Assembly (NCBI GenBank): GCA_964035575.1
Contig: OZ037887.1
Location: 1,339,812 to 1,403,811, forward strand
DNA length: 64,000 nt
Direction: 5' to 3'
Source: Rhynchopus sp. YZ270_cl-10
Lineage: Eukaryota > Euglenozoa > Diplonemea > Diplonemida > Diplonemidae
Shown: one piece after another, positions 54,418 to 64,000 of the stretch
Numbering within the stretch: position 1 is the first letter of the stretch
Layout: every line of letters starts with the position of its first letter
Made by a program: the position numbers and the translations under genes
The notes under the pieces: model-generated
What the model saw: the letters and a program-made list of their open reading frames with translations, nothing else
What the model was told of the DNA's origin: nothing
Databases searched by the model: none

Positions 54418-54741
54418 GGGTGCTAAGTTAGTGTGCTACTTCGAAACCAAACAACTCGTTCAGCAACAGCTAAAACTTGAAAAGACCTTTCTTATCAGAA
54501 AATTCTTTACAATTTTTATGATGTGTCCTGCTGTGGGCCTGATATGGCCCAAGGCGGAACCACTTTCATATGATGTAAATCCCGTACGTTCGTACAGAAT
54601 ATTACCCATGATGATTATTCTTACATTAGCGTGTAACACTAATTCTGACTGCGTTCTATTTCACACTTCAAATATTAGAACTGGATGTGGGGCTGCCAGT
54701 TTACTGGTGGTCCCGATCCAGCACACAACGCAAGCACCCTT
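54418..54741 (+). ncRNA. unidentified ~324-nt structured RNA gene, copy 2
   Basis: Starts GGGTGCTAAGTTAGTGTGC, ends CGCAAGCACCC plus T6; terminal helix GGGTGCT/AGCACCC. Homologous to 44,671-45,002 on minus. The 5' ~60 nt and 3' ~85 nt are almost unchanged; the centre differs by substitutions and indels that break any common reading frame, favouring RNA over protein. The hairpin CTGGAT...ATCCAG with apex CCAGT-TT-ACTGG lies near the 3' end. Candidates to test include RNase MRP or P RNA, telomerase RNA and a snoRNA; none is supported by a recognised motif. Confidence 0.6.
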
Positions 54742-55072
54742 TTTTATATTACCCCACCCAGTACCCCCCCTGTGTCTGTGTTGTTGCCTAAAAAAGCATC
54801 ACCTTTTACAGGCTTCCTTGTGGGGAGTGTTCGGTCAAGTGATAGTGATGAAGAAGGACAGGGGCGAGTTTTCTCGTGAAATGCTTTGAAGCCTCTGACA
54901 TTGAGAGGCTCGCTCCGACCTCTGTTTTTAATAACCCTTACCGGTAACCACTGTGTATGTATCCTTCCCAGTGACCAATAGGTTAGGTACGAAAAAGCGA
55001 CCATATTTAGGACACTGGAAGAAGGCTTACCAGTTCACGTTGGAGCTTAGAACATTGTAGAGAAAAAAGGCA

Positions 55073-55184
55073 ACCAACGATTTCTAAAGCTACAGTTTCT
55101 GTACTTCATTGGTATGGAAGCATGAAGATTATTCTTCACACACAACTTTGTCAAACATGGCCAGCCTCGAAAGAGACTGGCCTT
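55073..55184 (+). ncRNA. spliced leader (SL) RNA 7
   Basis: Identical to SL RNA 2. Confidence 0.95.
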
Positions 55185-55506
55185 TTTTACGTTAGCACGA
55201 TTGTCTTTGTGCACAAGAAGCAAACCCAAAAACACACCCAATTCACACCTGACCTAATGCACAAGTGCTTACTGCACCCCATTTTTAAATCGCCTGCAAA
55301 ACCATATTTGTGACACTTGTTCCCCTTCAGAAGCCACTGTTGACTCTGTCGAATATCCTTCTGTAGGATCACACTTAAGGATATTTTTATGTAGAACCTT
55401 CACAGTGACCAAGATGTCAGGTACGAAAAAGCAACCGTATTATAGACATTGGCAGAAGGCTTCCCAGAACAAGTGGGTACCTAGAACATTGTAGAGAAAA
55501 AGGGCA

Positions 55507-55619
55507 ACCAACGATTTCTAAAGCTACAGTTTCTGTACTTCATTGGTATGGAAGCATGAAGATTATATTCTTCACACAACTTTGTCAAAACATGGCCAGT
55601 TTCGAAAGAGACTGGCCTT
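55507..55619 (+). ncRNA. spliced leader (SL) RNA 8
   Basis: Identical to SL RNA 3. Confidence 0.95.
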
Positions 55620-55925
55620 TTTTACGTTAACATCACCTTGTGCAAACCCAAAAAACACACATGATTCCCATGTTCTTCGAATATTTTGGTGATTAGGATA
55701 TGTGTAATGCTCAGATTAAATTGTACGACCACGCAATTGACTCAAATGAGCCCAAATATCCCGTATTCCCAAGATTTTTGGACTTTCGAGCACATTGGGC
55801 ATCCTTAGGTATGTTTATAAGCCACTCTACGGCTATGTTAGAAAAAAAACCCACCATAATAATGATACATATGGCATGATTCCCAGAACATGTTGGCACT
55901 TAGAACATTGTAGAGAAAAAGGGCA

Positions 55926-56038
55926 ACCAACGATTTCTAAAGCTACAGTTTCTGTACTTCATTGGTATGGAAGCATGAAGATTATTCTTCTCACACAACT
56001 TTGTCAAAACATGGCCAGTTTCGAAAGAGACTGGCCTT
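55926..56038 (+). ncRNA. spliced leader (SL) RNA 9
   Basis: Identical to SL RNA 4. Confidence 0.95.
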
Positions 56039-56124
56039 TTTTACGTTAACACGATCGTCTTGTGCACAAGAAGCAAAAAAAACCCACACAACAACAGCAG
56101 AAGTTTAGAACCACATTCAGACCC

Positions 56125-56158
56125 TGACCCAACTCCAACAAGGGGCCCCTGTCTTGTC
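56125..56158 (+). promoter_or_regulatory. shared upstream element of U6, second unit
   Basis: Same as 53,051-53,084. Confidence 0.6.
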
Positions 56159-56181
56159 AACCACCTTGTGCATTTTTACTG

Positions 56182-56285
56182 GACCCCAGAAATGGGACAT
56201 CCGTTAAAATTGGATCGATACAGAGAAGATTAGCATGGTCCCTGCGCAAGGATGACACGCATTAATCGAGAAAGTATCAACTTTT
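56182..56285 (+). ncRNA. U6 spliceosomal snRNA, second unit
   Basis: Identical to the U6 gene at 53,108. Confidence 0.96.
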
Positions 56286-56505
56286 TTTTTGTCCCCCGGA
56301 TCACACGTATTTTTTACACTGGTGTCTTCTTCATGCTTCCCAGACCAACACATATGTGCAGACATACCCATCACCCACAGGTGGCAAGTGGCAGGCTGCA
56401 GTGACCCATTGAAATATTGGTTTCAAAAAACGACCATATGGTTTATGCTACTGGCATGCTTCCCTGAGCATATACATGTCGAAAGCTGTGTAGAGAAAAA
56501 GAGCA

Positions 56506-56618
56506 ACCAACGATTTCTAAAGCTACAGTTTCTGTACTTCATTGGTATGGAAGCATGAAGATTACTCTTCTCACACAACTTTGTCAAAACATGGCCGGTT
56601 TCGAAAGAGACTGGCCTT
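56506..56618 (+). ncRNA. spliced leader (SL) RNA 10
   Basis: Identical to SL RNA 5. Confidence 0.94.
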
Positions 56619-56713
56619 TTTTACGTTAGCATGATTGTCTTTGTGTGTCTTTGTGCAAAGCAAAAAAAAAAACACACACAAGAAGTGAGGATCTTCAAAA
56701 CCACGTTTTTGAC

Positions 56714-56747
56714 CTGACCCACCTCCAACTAGACAACCCTGTCTTGT
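56714..56747 (+). promoter_or_regulatory. shared upstream element of SRP RNA, second unit
   Basis: Same as 53,640-53,673. Confidence 0.6.
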
Positions 56748-56770
56748 ATTCCGACAATATGGTATCTATT

Positions 56771-57084
56771 GAGCCGGGATGTGTTGGCTGCATCCTGAAA
56801 CCCCTAGCTTCTGGGGGGGCAAGCTTCTCCAGAACTGGGCACTCTTTGAGGTGGACCAAAGGCACCTTCAACTTCTGTGTTGATGTGTTGTCCGTGTTAG
56901 TCTACTGTCCTGTTTGCGGCCTTGGTGTAAACCAGGGCAACAATCAGAGTGAAATGGGGTGAACCGGGCCAGGCTGGTCTCACAGAGCAGCTCATAACTC
57001 CTGCAGTGGACAGTTCAAGGATCGCAGCACAGAGCAGAGTGAGGGTGTTTCCAACTCAATGGCTTGAACTGGAGAAGCGTTTCT
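56771..57084 (+). ncRNA. signal recognition particle RNA (7SL), second unit
   Basis: Identical to the SRP RNA gene at 53,697. Confidence 0.93.
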
Positions 57085-57248
57085 TTTTTACATTTTTCCA
57101 TGTGAACATTGTTTCCACATCACCATACACATGTGTTGTTGATACACCCCACCACGTTGCCCAGACCATTCCTACCCACATTATTCACCACAAGTGGCAT
57201 GTTTACCAGCACATGTTGGTGCTTAGAGCAATGTTAAGAAAAAGGGCA

Positions 57249-57362
57249 ACCAACGATTTCTAAAGCTACAGTTTCTGTACTTCATTGGTATGGAAGCATG
57301 AAGATTATATTCTTCTCACACAACTTTGTCAAACATGGCCAGCCTCGAAAGAGACTGGCCTT
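57249..57362 (+). ncRNA. spliced leader (SL) RNA 11
   Basis: Identical to SL RNA 6. Confidence 0.94.
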
Positions 57363-57433
57363 TTTTACGTCACCATGAGAAAAAACATTCACACATATGA
57401 TGCATGTACAAAGTGCACAGGTGTGTGTGTCAC

Positions 57434-57467
57434 CCTGACCCACCTCCAACAAGACAACCCTGTCTTG
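57434..57467 (+). promoter_or_regulatory. shared upstream element of unknown RNA, second unit
   Basis: Same as 54,360-54,393. Confidence 0.6.
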
Positions 57468-57491
57468 TTTTCCCATACTCTCCCTATGTTT

Positions 57492-57815
57492 GGGTGCTAA
57501 GTTAGTGTGCTACTTCGAAACCAAACAACTCGTTCAGCAACAGCTAAAACTTGAAAAGACCTTTCTTATCAGAAAATTCTTTACAATTTTTATGATGTGT
57601 CCTGCTGTGGGCCTGATATGGCCCAAGGCGGAACCACTTTCATATGATGTAAATCCCGTACGTTCGTACAGAATATTACCCATGATGATTATTCTTACAT
57701 TAGCGTGTAACACTAATTCTGACTGCGTTCTATTTCACACTTCAAATATTAGAACTGGATGTGGGGCTGCCAGTTTACTGGTGGTCCCGATCCAGCACAC
57801 AACGCAAGCACCCTT
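57492..57815 (+). ncRNA. unidentified structured RNA gene, copy 3
   Basis: Identical to 54,418-54,741, in the second duplication unit. Confidence 0.6.
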
Positions 57816-58036
57816 TTTTATATTACCCCACCCAGTACCCCCCCTGTGTCTGTGTTGTTGCCTAAAAAAGCATCACCTTTTACAGGCTTCCTTGTGGGGA
57901 GTGTTCGGTCAAGTGATAGTGATGAAGAAGGACAGGGGCGAGTTTTCTCGTGAAATGCTTTGAAGCCTCTGACATTGAGAGGCTCGCTCCGACCTCTGTT
58001 TTTAATAACCCTTACCGGTAACCACTGTGTATGTAT

Positions 58037-58234
58037 GGTATGTATGGTATGTATGATATGTTGCCTTTGTGTGTTTGTTTTTGTTTTGTTAAAAAAGAGG
58101 GTATGCCACTCCTGGATGTTGTGCAGCTCCAGGGCAACATGTGTGAACGGACCAGGTTGCCCTGGCGACCCGTCACCCCAATGAGAAATTGCGTTAATAT
58201 CATCAGTGCACAAGGCACTGTATCAGATATTATT
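58037..58234. other. short unique spacer
   Basis: A small GTATGTATG microsatellite straddles its left edge (about 58,028-58,062). The rest is unique sequence with no recognisable gene, ending at the 8-mer array. Confidence 0.5.
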
Positions 58235-61200
58235 CCGCAAACCCGCAAACCCGCAAACCCGCAAACCCGCAAACCCGCAAACCCGCAAACCCGCAAACCC
58301 GCAAACCCGCAAACCCGCAAACCCGCAAACCCGCAAACCCGCAAACCCGCAAACCCGCAAACCCGCAAACCTGCAAACCCGCAAACCCGCAAACCCGCAA
58401 ACCCGCAAACCCGCAAACCCGCAAACCCGCAAACCCGCAAACCCACAAACCCGTAAACCCGCAAACCCGCAAACCCGCAAACCCGCAAACCCGCAAACCC
58501 GCAAACCCGCAAACCCGCAAACCCGCAAACCCGCAAACCCGCAAACCCGCAAACCCGTAAACCCGCAAACCCGCAAACCCGCAAACCCGCAAACCCGCAA
58601 ACCCGCAAACCCGCAAACCCGCAAACCCGCAAACCCGCAAACCCGCAAACCCGCAAACCCGCAAACCCGCAAACCCGCAAACCCGCAAACCCGCAAACCC
58701 GCAAACCCGCAAACCCGCAAACCCGCAAACCCGCAAACCCGCAAACCCGCAAACCCGCAAACCCGCAAACCTGCAAACCCGCAAACCTGCAAACCCGCAA
58801 ACCCGCAAACCCGCAAACCCGCAAACCCGCAAACCCGCAAACCCGCAAACCCGCAAACCCGCAAACCCGCAAACCCGCAAACCCGCAAACCCGCAAACCC
58901 GCAAACCCGCAAACCCGCAAACCCGCAAACCCGCAAACCCGCAAACCCGCAAACCCGCAAACCCGCAAACCCGCAAACCCGCAAACCCGCAAACCCGCAA
59001 ACCCGCAAACCCGCAAACCCGCAAACCCGCAAACCCGCAAACCCGCAAACCCGCAAACCCGCAAACCCGCAAACCCGCAAACCCGCAAACCCGCAAACCG
59101 CAAACCCGCAAACCCGCAAACCCGCAAACCCGCAAACCCGCAAACCCGCAAACCCGCAAACCCGCAAACCCGCAAACCCGCAAACCCGCAAACCCGCAAA
59201 CCCGCAAACCCGCAAACCCGCAAACCCGCAAACCCGCAAACCCGCAAACCCGCAAACCCGCAAACCCGCAAACCGCAAACCCGCAAACCCGCAAACCCGC
59301 AAACCCGCAAACCCGCAAACCCGCAAACCCGCAAACCCGCAAACCCGCAAACCCGCAAACCCGCAAACCCGCAAACCCGCAAACCCGCAAACCCGCAAAC
59401 CCGCAAACCCGCAAACCCGCAAACCCGCAAACCCGCAAACCCGCAAACCCGCAAACCCGCAAACCCGCAAACCCGCAAACCCGCAACCCGCAAACCCGCA
59501 AACCCGCAAACCCGCAAACCCGCAAACCCGCAAACCCGCAAACCCGCAAACCCGCAAACCGCAAACCGCAAACCCGCAAACCCGCAAACCCGCAAACCCG
59601 CAAACCCGCAAACCCGCAAACCCGCAAACCCGCAAACCCGCAAACCCGCAAACCCGCAAACCCGCAAACCCGCAAACCCGCAAACCCGCAAACCCGCAAA
59701 CCCGCAAACCCGCAAACCCGCAAACCCGCAAACCCGCAAACCCGCAAACCCGCAAACCCGCAAACCCGCAAACCCGCAAACCCGCAAACCCGCAAACCCG
59801 CAAACCCGCAAACCCGCAAACCCGCAAACCCGCAAACCCGCAAACCCGCAAACCGCAAACCCGCAAACCCGCAAACCCGCAAACCCGCAAACCCGCAAAC
59901 CGCAAACCCGCAAACCCGCAAACCGCAAACCCGCAAACCCGCAAACCCGCAAACCCGAAACCCGCAAACCCGCAAACCCGCAAACCGCAAACCCGCAAAC
60001 CCGCAAACCCGCAAACCCGCAAACCCGCAAACCCGCAAACCCGCAAACCCGCAAACCCGCAAACCCGCAAACCCGCAAACCCGCAAACCCGCAAACCCGC
60101 AAACCCGCAAACCCGCAAACCCGCAAACCCGCAAACCCGCAAACCCGCAAACCCGCAAACCCGCAAACCCGCAAACCCGCAAACCCGCAAACCCGCAAAC
60201 CCGCAAACCCGCAAACCCGCAAACCCGCAAACCCGCAAACCCGCAAACCCGCAAACCCGCAAACCCGCAAACCCGCAAACCCGCAAACCCGCAAACCCGC
60301 AAACCCGCAAACCCGCAAACCCGCAAACCCGCAAACCCGCAAACCCGCAAACCCGCAAACCCGCAAACCCGCAAACCCGCAAACCCGCAAACCCGCAAAC
60401 CCGCAAACCCGCAAACCCGCAAACCCGCAAACCCGCAAACCCGCAAACCCGCAAACCCGCAAACCCGCAAACCCGCAAACCCGCAAACCCGCAAACCCGC
60501 AAACCCGCAAACCCGCAAACCCGCAAACCCGCAAACCCGCAAACCCGCAAACCCGCAAACCCGCAAACCCGCAAACCCGCAAACCCGCAAACCCGCAAAC
60601 CCGCAAACCCGCAAACCCGCAAACCCGCAAACCCGCAAACCCGCAAACCCGCAAACCCGCAAACCCGCAAACCCGCAAACCCGCAAACCCGCAAACCCGC
60701 AAACCCGCAAACCCGCAAACCCGCAAACCCGCAAACCCGCAAACCCGCAAACCCGCAAACCCGCAAACCCGCAAACCCGCAAACCCGCAAACCCGCAAAC
60801 CCGCAAACCCGCAAACCCGCAAACCCGCAAACCCGCAAACCCGCAAACCCGCAAACCCGCAAACCCGCAAACCCGCAAACCCGCAAACCCGCAAACCCGC
60901 AAACCCGCAAACCCGCAAACCCGCAAACCCGCAAACCCGCAAACCCGCAAACCCGCAAACCCGCAAACCCGCAAACCCGCAAACCCGCAAACCCGCAAAC
61001 CCGCAAACCCGCAAACCCGCAAACCCGCAAACCCGCAAACCCGCAAACCCGCAAACCCGCAAACCCGCAAACCCGCAAACCCGCAAACCCGCAAACCCGC
61101 AAACCCGCAAACCCGCAAACCCGCAAACCCGCAAACCCGCAAACCCGCAAACCCGCAAACCCGCAAACCCGCAAACCCGCAAACCCGCAAACCCGCAAAC

Positions 61201-64000
61201 CCGCAAACCCGCAAACCCGCAAACCCGCAAACCCGCAAACCCGCAAACCCGCAAACCCGCAAACCCGCAAACCCGCAAACCCGCAAACCCGCAAACCCGC
61301 AAACCCGCAAACCCGCAAACCCGCAAACCCGCAAACCCGCAAACCCGCAAACCCGCAAACCCGCAAACCCGCAAACCCGCAAACCCGCAAACCCGCAAAC
61401 CCGCAAACCCGCAAACCCGCAAACCCGCAAACCCGCAAACCCGCAAACCCGCAAACCCGCAAACCCGCAAACCCGCAAACCCGCAAACCCGCAAACCCGC
61501 AAACCCGCAAACCCGCAAACCCGCAAACCCGCAAACCCGCAAACCCGCAAACCCGCAAACCCGCAAACCCGCAAACCCGCAAACCCGCAAACCCGCAAAC
61601 CCGCAAACCCGCAAACCCGCAAACCCGCAAACCCGCAAACCCGCAAACCCGCAAACCCGCAAACCCGCAAACCCGCAAACCCGCAAACCCGCAAACCCGC
61701 AAACCCGCAAACCCGCAAACCCGCAAACCCGCAAACCCGCAAACCCGCAAACCCGCAAACCCGCAAACCCGCAAACCCGCAAACCCGCAAACCCGCAAAC
61801 CCGCAAACCCGCAAACCCGCAAACCCGCAAACCCGCAAACCCGCAAACCCGCAAACCCGCAAACCCGCAAACCCGCAAACCCGCAAACCCGCAAACCCGC
61901 AAACCCGCAAACCCGCAAACCCGCAAACCCGCAAACCCGCAAACCCGCAAACCCGCAAACCCGCAAACCCGCAAACCCGCAAACCCGCAAACCCGCAAAC
62001 CCGCAAACCCGCAAACCCGCAAACCCGCAAACCCGCAAACCCGCAAACCCGCAAACCCGCAAACCCGCAAACCCGCAAACCCGCAAACCCGCAAACCCGC
62101 AAACCCGCAAACCCGCAAACCCGCAAACCCGCAAACCCGCAAACCCGCAAACCCGCAAACCCGCAAACCCGCAAACCCGCAAACCCGCAAACCCGCAAAC
62201 CCGCAAACCCGCAAACCCGCAAACCCGCAAACCCGCAAACCCGCAAACCCGCAAACCCGCAAACCCGCAAACCCGCAAACCCGCAAACCCGCAAACCCGC
62301 AAACCCGCAAACCCGCAAACCCGCAAACCCGCAAACCCGCAAACCCGCAAACCCGCAAACCCGCAAACCCGCAAACCCGCAAACCCGCAAACCCGCAAAC
62401 CCGCAAACCCGCAAACCCGCAAACCCGCAAACCCGCAAACCCGCAAACCCGCAAACCCGCAAACCCGCAAACCCGCAAACCCGCAAACCCGCAAACCCGC
62501 AAACCCGCAAACCCGCAAACCCGCAAACCCGCAAACCCGCAAACCCGCAAACCCGCAAACCCGCAAACCCGCAAACCCGCAAACCCGCAAACCCGCAAAC
62601 CCGCAAACCCGCAAACCCGCAAACCCGCAAACCCGCAAACCGCAAACCCGCAAACCCGCAAACCCGCAAACCCGCAAACCCGCAAACCCGCAAACCCGCA
62701 AACCCGCAAACCCGCAAACCCGCAAACCCGCAAACCCGCAAACCCGCAAACCCGCAAACCCGCAAACCCGCAAACCCGCAAACCCGCAAACCCGCAAACC
62801 CGCAAACCCGCAAACCCGCAAACCCGCAAACCCGCAAACCCGCAAACCCGCAAACCCGCAAACCCGCAAACCCGCAAACCCGCAAACCCGCAAACCCGCA
62901 AACCCGCAAACCCGCAAACCCGCAAACCCGCAAACCCGCAAACCCGCAAACCCGCAAACCCGCAAACCCGCAAACCCGCAAACCCGCAAACCCGCAAACC
63001 CGCAAACCCGCAAACCCGCAAACCCGCAAACCCGCAAACCCGCAAACCCGCAAACCCGCAAACCCGCAAACCCGCAAACCCGCAAACCGCAAACCCGCAA
63101 ACCCGCAAACCCGCAAACCCGCAAACCCGCAAACCCGCAAACCCGCAAACCCGCAAACCCGCAAACCCGCAAACCCGCAAACCCGCAAACCCGCAAACCC
63201 GCAAACCCGCAAACCCGCAAACCCGCAAACCCGCAAACCCGCAAACCCGCAAACCCGCAAACCCGCAAACCCGCAAACCCGCAAACCCGCAAACCCGCAA
63301 ACCCGCAAACCCGCAAACCCGCAAACCCGCAAACCCGCAAACCCGCAAACCCGCAAACCCGCAAACCCGCAAACCCGCAAACCCGCAAACCCGCAAACCC
63401 GCAAACCCGCAAACCCGCAAACCCGCAAACCCGCAAACCCGCAAACCCGCAAACCCGCAAACCCGCAAACCGCAAACCCGCAAACCCGCAAACCCGCAAA
63501 CCCGCAAACCCGCAAACCCGCAAACCCGCAAACCCGCAAACCCGCAAACCCGCAAACCCGCAAACCCGCAAACCCGCAATACCCGCAAACCCGCAAACCC
63601 GCAAACCCGCAAACCCGCAAACCCGCAAACCCGCAAACCGCAAACCCGCAAACCCGCAAACCCGCAAACCCGCAAACCCGCAAACCCGCAAACCCGCAAA
63701 CCCGCAAACCCGCAAACCCGCAAACCCGCAAACCCGCAAACCCGCAAACCCGCAAACCCGCAAACCCGCAAACCCGCAAACCCGCAAACCCGCAAACCCG
63801 CAAACCCGCAAACCCGCAAACCCGCAAACCCGCAAACCCGCAAACCCGCAAACCCGCAAACCCGCAAACCCGCAAACCCGCAAACACCGCAAACCCGCAA
63901 ACCCGCAAACCCAAACCCGCAAACCCGCAAACCCGCAAACCCGCAAACCCGCAAACCCGCAAACCCGCAAACCCGCAAACCCGCAAACCCGCAAACCCGC
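58235..64000. repeat. large AAACCCGC satellite array (about 720 units, runs off the window)
   Basis: 5.77 kb of 8-mers with the C-rich strand on plus. Rare point variants (CTG, CAC, GTA) cluster at the left end (58.37-58.79 kb). Single-base deletions giving 7-mers cluster at 59.1-59.99 kb and again at 62.64-63.64 kb; odd units (CAATACCC, CAAACACCGC, CCCAAACCC) occur near the right end. About 59,990-62,640 looks perfectly homogeneous. Long open frames on both strands are trivial because no stop can be formed by the 8-mer. Confidence 0.98.

Larger units (their letters stand above)
51889..54962 (+). repeat. 3,074-bp tandem duplication, unit 1
   Basis: Begins CCTTCCCAGTGACC and ends ACCACTGTGTATGTAT. 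It holds SL RNA 2-6, U6, SRP RNA and the unknown RNA. Unit 2 (54,963-58,036) appears identical wherever I compared the two. Confidence 0.95.
54963..58036 (+). repeat. 3,074-bp tandem duplication, unit 2
   Basis: Head-to-tail copy of 51,889-54,962 with every RNA gene repeated at +3,074. It could be a recent unequal exchange or an assembly duplication. Confidence 0.95.

Noticed and set aside
58012-63994. Very long minus-strand frames reading RVCGFAGL repeats
   Set aside because: Produced by the 8-bp array, which cannot form a stop codon in any frame; no sign of a real gene.
64000-64000. Right-hand telomere
   Set aside because: The strand orientation is opposite to a right chromosome end and the array simply runs off the window.

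Overview
ORGANISM. The window is nuclear DNA of a euglenozoan, most likely a diplonemid. The key evidence is at 51.5-57.4 kb: eleven copies of a ~113-nt gene whose first 39 nt match the kinetoplastid/diplonemid spliced leader (core CAGTTTCTGTACTTCATTG, then the donor GTATGG), followed by a Sm-like site, a GAAA-capped 10-bp terminal hairpin and a T run. U6 snRNA, SRP (7SL) RNA, 5S rRNA and three tRNA genes lie in the same 44-58 kb tract. No ordinary host protein gene could be recognised. All sizeable coding regions belong to transposable elements.

LAYOUT. (1) 1-13.1 kb: nested, 5'-truncated non-LTR retrotransposons. Family A ends in poly(A) and appears twice plus a fragment. Families B and C carry RT (B only), zinc-knuckle/RLE-like and OTU-like domains and meet tail to tail at a 200-N gap. 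Microsatellites and a ~400-bp inverted repeat are also present. (2) 13.1-40.3 kb: short arrays of the 8-mer AAACCCGC interrupted by four Helitron-type elements. Three are 5,437-bp near-identical non-autonomous copies and one is a 10,527-bp apparently complete element with Rep, PIF1-like helicase and a C-terminal OTU domain encoded across four exons. All sit exactly between 8-bp units. (3) 40.3-44.1 kb: a related block with genes on the minus strand: a tyrosine-recombinase-like ORF, a decayed Rep fragment and a three-exon coiled-coil protein. (4) 44.2-45.3 kb: tRNA-Leu(CAG), tRNA-Ala(CGC), tRNA-Thr(CGT), an unidentified structured RNA gene, 5S rRNA and a 5S relic. (5) 45.5-51.5 kb: ~172-bp and 401-bp satellites and degenerate AT-rich repeats with perfect GC hairpins. 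(6) 51.5-58.0 kb: the SL RNA/U6/SRP/unknown-RNA cluster, of which 3,074 bp is tandemly duplicated. (7) 58.2-64.0 kb: about 720 units of AAACCCGC.

HOW THE PARTS RELATE. U6, SRP RNA and the unidentified ~325-nt RNA share an upstream palindromic element (TGACCCACCTCCAAC plus AAGACA-N4-TGTCTT) whose end lies about 25 nt before each predicted transcript start, on both strands. This looks like a common external Pol III promoter. The Helitron genes have short cis-introns (46-73 nt) whose removal was checked codon by codon, and polypyrimidine-AG sites upstream of their ATGs that could accept the spliced leader. The 8-mer array is the Helitron insertion target. Its strand orientation argues against a chromosome end at the right edge of the window.
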